Origin: Saccoglossus kowalevskii
Taxonomy: Eukaryota; Hemichordata; Enteropneusta; Harrimaniidae
Assembly: GCF_000003605.2 (NCBI RefSeq)
Contig: NW_003155237.1
Span: 1,426,715-1,458,681, forward strand
Direction: 5' to 3'
Length of the DNA stretch: 31,967 nt
Part shown: one piece after another, positions 29,101 through 31,967 of the stretch
How positions within the stretch are numbered: position 1 is the first letter of the stretch
How the letters are laid out: every line of letters begins with the position of its first letter
Made by a program: the position numbers and the translations under genes
Notes under the pieces: model-generated
Databases searched by the model: none
The model's input: the letters and a program-made list of their open reading frames with translations, nothing else
Told to the model about the DNA's origin: nothing

Positions 29101-30590
29101 CGTTGTAAGCAGAGAGTAGCCTAGCCTAGCCTAGAACCTATCAGATACATCTACAATTAACACACGTTGATTAATGAACACGATTACGGCCAGCTATTGG
29201 CAGCAAATTTCAATGGAATTACTTAGGTACCGGTAGTGTAAATCACAGGTTATGAGCATGCACCATTTAAACTGCAAATGGAATTGTAGGTCACGTCTAA
29301 GATAAACCGGCCACTGTAACTAGGCAGTATTGTTGAAGTACGAAAAAACGCATACTATTCAGGAGTGTTTAATTTCATAATTGTTCAACTCCAAGCACAA
29401 CATCAAATAACTGGGTGTACATATATAATATCAAAAACTCACCTGTAATGCTGCAAACATCATGACCTCCTCTTCCGTGCACTCTACTTCCTCCGTCAGT
29501 ATCATCCACTTGGCTTGTTCATAAATCTGATTAATACGAATCTGGTCTATTTTAGGATCCAGGTCGTAGAAAGCGAAGTATTTAAATCTTAATAGGATGA
29601 CATCATTCTCCCGCACCCCTTGCTGCATCAACGACCGCGATGAATCAAGCCATCTAGAAGACAGAAAACAATGCAGGCCACTGTACTTCTTGAATAAACT
29701 AAGGATCCAATCTGGCCATGATTCTTTGGGGCAGCAAGACAAAGACTTCATAGATAGGACGGTTTTGTCAACAGTGCTTATAGAAGGGACATTTCTTTCA
29801 ACAGAATAAAATACTGTGACCCAGTGTGATCTATCATGCCCTCCATTGATCCTATATACATGACTAGGGTTAAAACGCTGTCATTGGATAATCAAATTAC
29901 AGATGTAAAGGTGAGATACAAATAACGAATGATAAAACAAGTAAATCAACATGGATTTTTTTAGATTGAATTTCTACTTCTGGGATTATGGCTATTAACA
30001 CAGTATCACTTACCCTGCATTAATACATGCTTTCTCTTTCAGCGATTTTGGACGATACATCCCGTCCAGGGCATGGTCGCAGGGACTCATGGGACTCATG
30101 GCCAGTGAGGTGTTGATTGTATGAAAGGAATCACCGTAGGATTGATTGAGCGAGCCGGGAGTCCCCGCACTACCGTTGGTACCAGTGGAGTAACCGCTAA
30201 CACCTTTGTTTCGTGGAGTTGTTTGATAAAACACGGCTTGTTCGTTTAACGTTGACGGATGGTATATGAATCCTTGGTTGCTAGGTGGAAGTGGATATTG
30301 GCTGTAGCTTCCCGGTGACCACGTCTGCATGCCGGGGTACACCGGTGTTCCTGGGGTGCCGGGTACTCTGTGTTGCGCAGCAGGGGAGCTGGTACGCATT
30401 GGTGAATGCGGTGCAATACCATCAAAACTACCTTGTGATCCACCTTCCAAACTGTTATTAGATGCAACAGACTCTCGGTCAGCTTTCTCCTTTTTCTTCT
30501 TACGCAGACTGCTTGTGTTCTTTGAGTTGCGCTTAAATGCTCGGTCATCCCGTCGCCTAAGAAATGATAGTTCCTCTGGATGCCTGATAC
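25880..30590 (-). CDS. FERMT: Kindlin (fermitin), integrin activator; C-terminal ~622 residues
   Basis: Nine exons (30590-30014, 29653-29443, 28879-28745, 28483-28434, 27874-27750, 27423-27317, 27143-26919, 26448-26302, 26170-25880) join in frame. In order they encode the end of F1 (IRHPEELSF, a long loop, [19 protein letters not shown]), F2 ([23 protein letters not shown]) with an inserted PH domain ([19 protein letters not shown]), and F3 ending in [17 protein letters not shown] and KLTGGWF. Kindlins bind integrin beta tails at focal adhesions and act with talin. F0 and the start of F1 lie beyond the right edge. Odd points: the F1 loop is about 65-70 residues longer than in human kindlin-2, and the QW motif reads AW. 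Exon-exon phases all agree, so this is a working gene, not a pseudogene. Confidence 0.96.
26302..26448 (-). CDS. FERMT: Kindlin exon: end of F2 and start of F3
   Basis: 49 codons: [20 protein letters not shown], then [20 protein letters not shown] and VKFRNSKKE. Acceptor tgttctatag, donor GAA|gtaagt. Confidence 0.95.
26449..26918 (-). other. Kindlin intron
   Basis: GT-AG intron of 470 bases. Its middle carries the dispersed repeat copy at 26675-26749. Confidence 0.75.
26675..26749. repeat. Dispersed repeat, copy 2, in a kindlin intron
   Basis: CTGCTACAATATTT at 26675 and GTAATTTAC at 26741 frame a 75-base segment similar to 24461-24529. Confidence 0.4.
26919..27143 (-). CDS. FERMT: Kindlin exon: PH C-terminal helix and return to F2
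   Basis: 75 codons: [20 protein letters not shown], then [16 protein letters not shown] and [11 protein letters not shown]. Acceptor tctacacag, donor CAG|gtaaaa. Confidence 0.95.
27317..27423 (-). CDS. FERMT: Kindlin exon: PH domain
   Basis: [20 protein letters not shown] through EFLIRCDN, 107 bases, between ctttctctag and gtaagt. Confidence 0.93.
27750..27874 (-). CDS. FERMT: Kindlin exon: PH domain
   Basis: [20 protein letters not shown] through APTQKINLK; acceptor attgtttgcag, donor GAAAG|gtatgc. The basic strand [10 protein letters not shown] is where PH phosphoinositide contacts are expected. Confidence 0.93.
27875..28433 (-). other. Kindlin intron
   Basis: GT-AG intron of 559 bases with no recognisable internal feature. 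Confidence 0.8.
28434..28483 (-). CDS. FERMT: Kindlin exon: PH domain start
   Basis: 50 bases: [16 protein letters not shown] plus two bases of a Lys codon, between ctttctag and gtaagt. Too short to appear as a stand-alone open frame. Confidence 0.92.
28631..28651. repeat. (TTTTG)4 microsatellite
   Basis: A short pentanucleotide run in a kindlin intron. Confidence 0.8.
28745..28879 (-). CDS. FERMT: Kindlin exon: F2 to PH linker
   Basis: 45 codons, phase 0 at both ends. Acidic stretch [20 protein letters not shown] matches the kindlin DEVDAALSDLEITLEG region. Donor CAG|gtaggc. Confidence 0.92.
28880..29442 (-). other. Kindlin intron
   Basis: GT-AG intron of 563 bases. Contains three CCTAG pentamers near 29118-29137 and nothing else recognisable. 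Confidence 0.8.
29443..29653 (-). CDS. FERMT: Kindlin exon: end of F1 and F2
   Basis: Acceptor tgtcttctag; [17 protein letters not shown] through [10 protein letters not shown], one base plus 70 codons. Donor CAG|gtgagt. Confidence 0.95.
29654..30013 (-). other. Kindlin intron
   Basis: GT-AG intron of 360 bases with no recognisable internal feature. Confidence 0.8.
30014..30590 (-). CDS. FERMT: Kindlin exon: F1 and its large loop
   Basis: Acceptor gtgtttcag. Begins with a split Gly codon, then [14 protein letters not shown] lysine cluster RKKKKEK follows, then about 150 residues rich in Ser, Pro, Gly, Thr and Tyr (for example [11 protein letters not shown]) and [15 protein letters not shown]. 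Donor GCAGG|gtaagt. The lysine cluster is the likely acidic-phospholipid contact of kindlin F1 loops. Confidence 0.93.
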
Positions 30591-31967
30591 CTGAAACACA
30601 CAGATATATAGCATTAAACAAACAAATAAGTAATGAATACACATCCCTTTGGTTCAGTTAAGTGGTATTGGTATGCTTTTTTCGGAACACTTAACAGGAT
30701 ACATGTGTAATGTTAGTCCAAATTTTAATTTTAAAAATTGACAAAAACAATGGTGCAAAAAAATTTGTTTCTATTTATTTTGCGTTAAACTATACATAAT
30801 ACATGCTGGTGGGTAAAAAACTTAAATTGAGCTCAACTGCCAACCCAAGCCCCTGATCAAACCCAACAGAGGAGAGGTGTGCATGTTTAACACGATCAAT
30901 GTTTCATATCACTGAACTCAATTGAAGTTTACCGGTAAATCAAATTGGTTTATAACTAAATGCAATATACACAGAAATAAAAAAAAAACACAATATGTTT
31001 CATTCAAGATGGCTGACTCCATGACACGTTAGTAGACTGTTAATTGGATAAGAGCAATTGCATCATACCATATTAAGACACGAGATTCATCAAATATTTG
31101 TTTGAATACATTGTACTTGATTAGGTCTAAACAGTTTCGTAAAATTGACTGAAATTGGGGGGAGGGGCTTATAAATTAGCATCCATTTCACGTTGTAACT
31201 GAAACCGATTGTGAACACGAGTGGAATGTACGAGAATGGTATATTAGGGCTTTGCTTGGCATTAGTTTCACCAATGGGGCTCATAGTGAGTGATAGATAC
31301 CATCTAATCAGGCGCTCTAGATCCAACTATCAGCAAACCTGGAAGAAACCCTTACTTAGTCCTCAGTGTTTGCTGTGAAAGTGGATCATGTTCAGTTATG
31401 ATACCTCAATAACAAGCAGCCTCTCGGCTGAGATAGCTCGGCTGAGATAGCTCCGCTGTTATCAATGCACATTTCAATTAAAGAACAGAAGATATCAATA
31501 GAAAATGAACAATATGCATAGTATCAATGCAATGGGACTTGCTGTTTTCAACAAGAATTCAAAAATATCATTTTTCACCATAAATGATTGTGGTTTTTAA
31601 CAAGAATATCACTTTTTACCAAAAATGACAAAAAATTCACCAAAATTAGATAATTAAAGATATCATTACAAAATGAACAAAACTGAGAGAGGTCCACATG
31701 TAGCACCTATATATGTAATATCAAAGCAATTGGACTTGCGGTTTTTAACAAGAAGTCGATAATATCACTTTTATCAAAAATGACAAAAATATTCACCAAA
31801 ATTAGAGAATTGACAATATCATTACAAAATGAACAAATTTGAGAGTGGTCCACATGTAGTACCTATATATGTAATATCAAAGCAATTGGACTTGTGGTTT
31901 TTAACAAGAAGTCGAAAATATCACTTTTTACCAAAAATGCCAAAAATATTCACCAAAGTTAGAGAAC
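30591..31967 (-). other. Kindlin upstream intron (partial)
   Basis: No exon for the preceding F1 segment (the stretch ending ICxxLG) was seen, so the intron continues past the window. A 17-bp partial duplication (CGGCTGAGATAGCTC) lies near 31424-31453, and a tandem array fills the end. Confidence 0.7.
31492..31967. repeat. Degenerate ~156-bp tandem repeat, running off the right edge
   Basis: CAATTGGACTTG recurs at 31728 and 31884, 156 bases apart, followed each time by GGTTTTTAACAAGAAGTCGA and CAAAAATATTCACCAAA. A third, more diverged copy begins near 31492 and carries an internal duplication of about 40 bases (TCACTTTTTACCAAAAATGA-like). Confidence 0.85.

Noticed and set aside
30246-30644. 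132-residue minus-strand frame overlapping the kindlin F1-loop exon
   Set aside because: Out-of-frame shadow; the overlapping frame carries IRHPEELSF and correct splice phases.

Overview
The window is AT-rich animal nuclear DNA with four protein-coding genes, spliceosomal introns and many small transposon remnants. Kindlin and a rhodopsin-family receptor place it in Metazoa. A member of the DUF229 phosphatase/sulfatase-like family, short exons and a single kindlin-like sequence fit an invertebrate, and I lean to a non-vertebrate deuterostome (hemichordate, echinoderm or cephalochordate). That placement is inference; no species marker was seen. A run of 350 Ns (12649-12998) marks an assembly gap.

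Layout. 1-690 is a 36-bp minisatellite whose last unit is split by a 733-bp hAT-like element (687-1419) with a clean 8-bp target duplication. 2804-7911 (minus) is a two-exon class A GPCR: exon 1 (7215-7911) carries TM1-5 and the start of TM6, and exon 2 (2804-3153) carries the rest of TM6, TM7 and the tail. Its 4-kb intron holds a short poly(A) retro-insertion (3301-3524), a pair of 54-bp direct repeats and a 624-bp foldback element (5424-6047). 9531-16733 (plus) holds the last seven coding exons found for SEC23, the COPII coat GTPase activator; one is partly hidden in the gap. No earlier SEC23 exons were found to the left, so the GPCR may be nested antisense inside a SEC23 intron. 18366-20561 (minus) is an intronless coding region for a type II membrane DUF229 protein, flanked by two copies of one short repeat. 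25880-30590 (minus) holds the last nine exons of a kindlin (fermitin) gene, whose 5' exons lie beyond the right edge. The right end (about 31492-31967) is a degenerate 156-bp tandem repeat.

The genes do not form a pathway: SEC23 acts in ER export, kindlin in integrin activation, the GPCR in signalling, and the DUF229 protein probably faces the Golgi lumen or cell exterior. The points most worth checking are the precisely dated transposon insertion, the foldback element within a transcribed intron, the split GPCR with an NPxxH motif and no Asp3.32, and a kindlin with an enlarged F1 loop and Ala in place of Gln in the integrin-binding QW motif. I found no clearly new multi-gene system.
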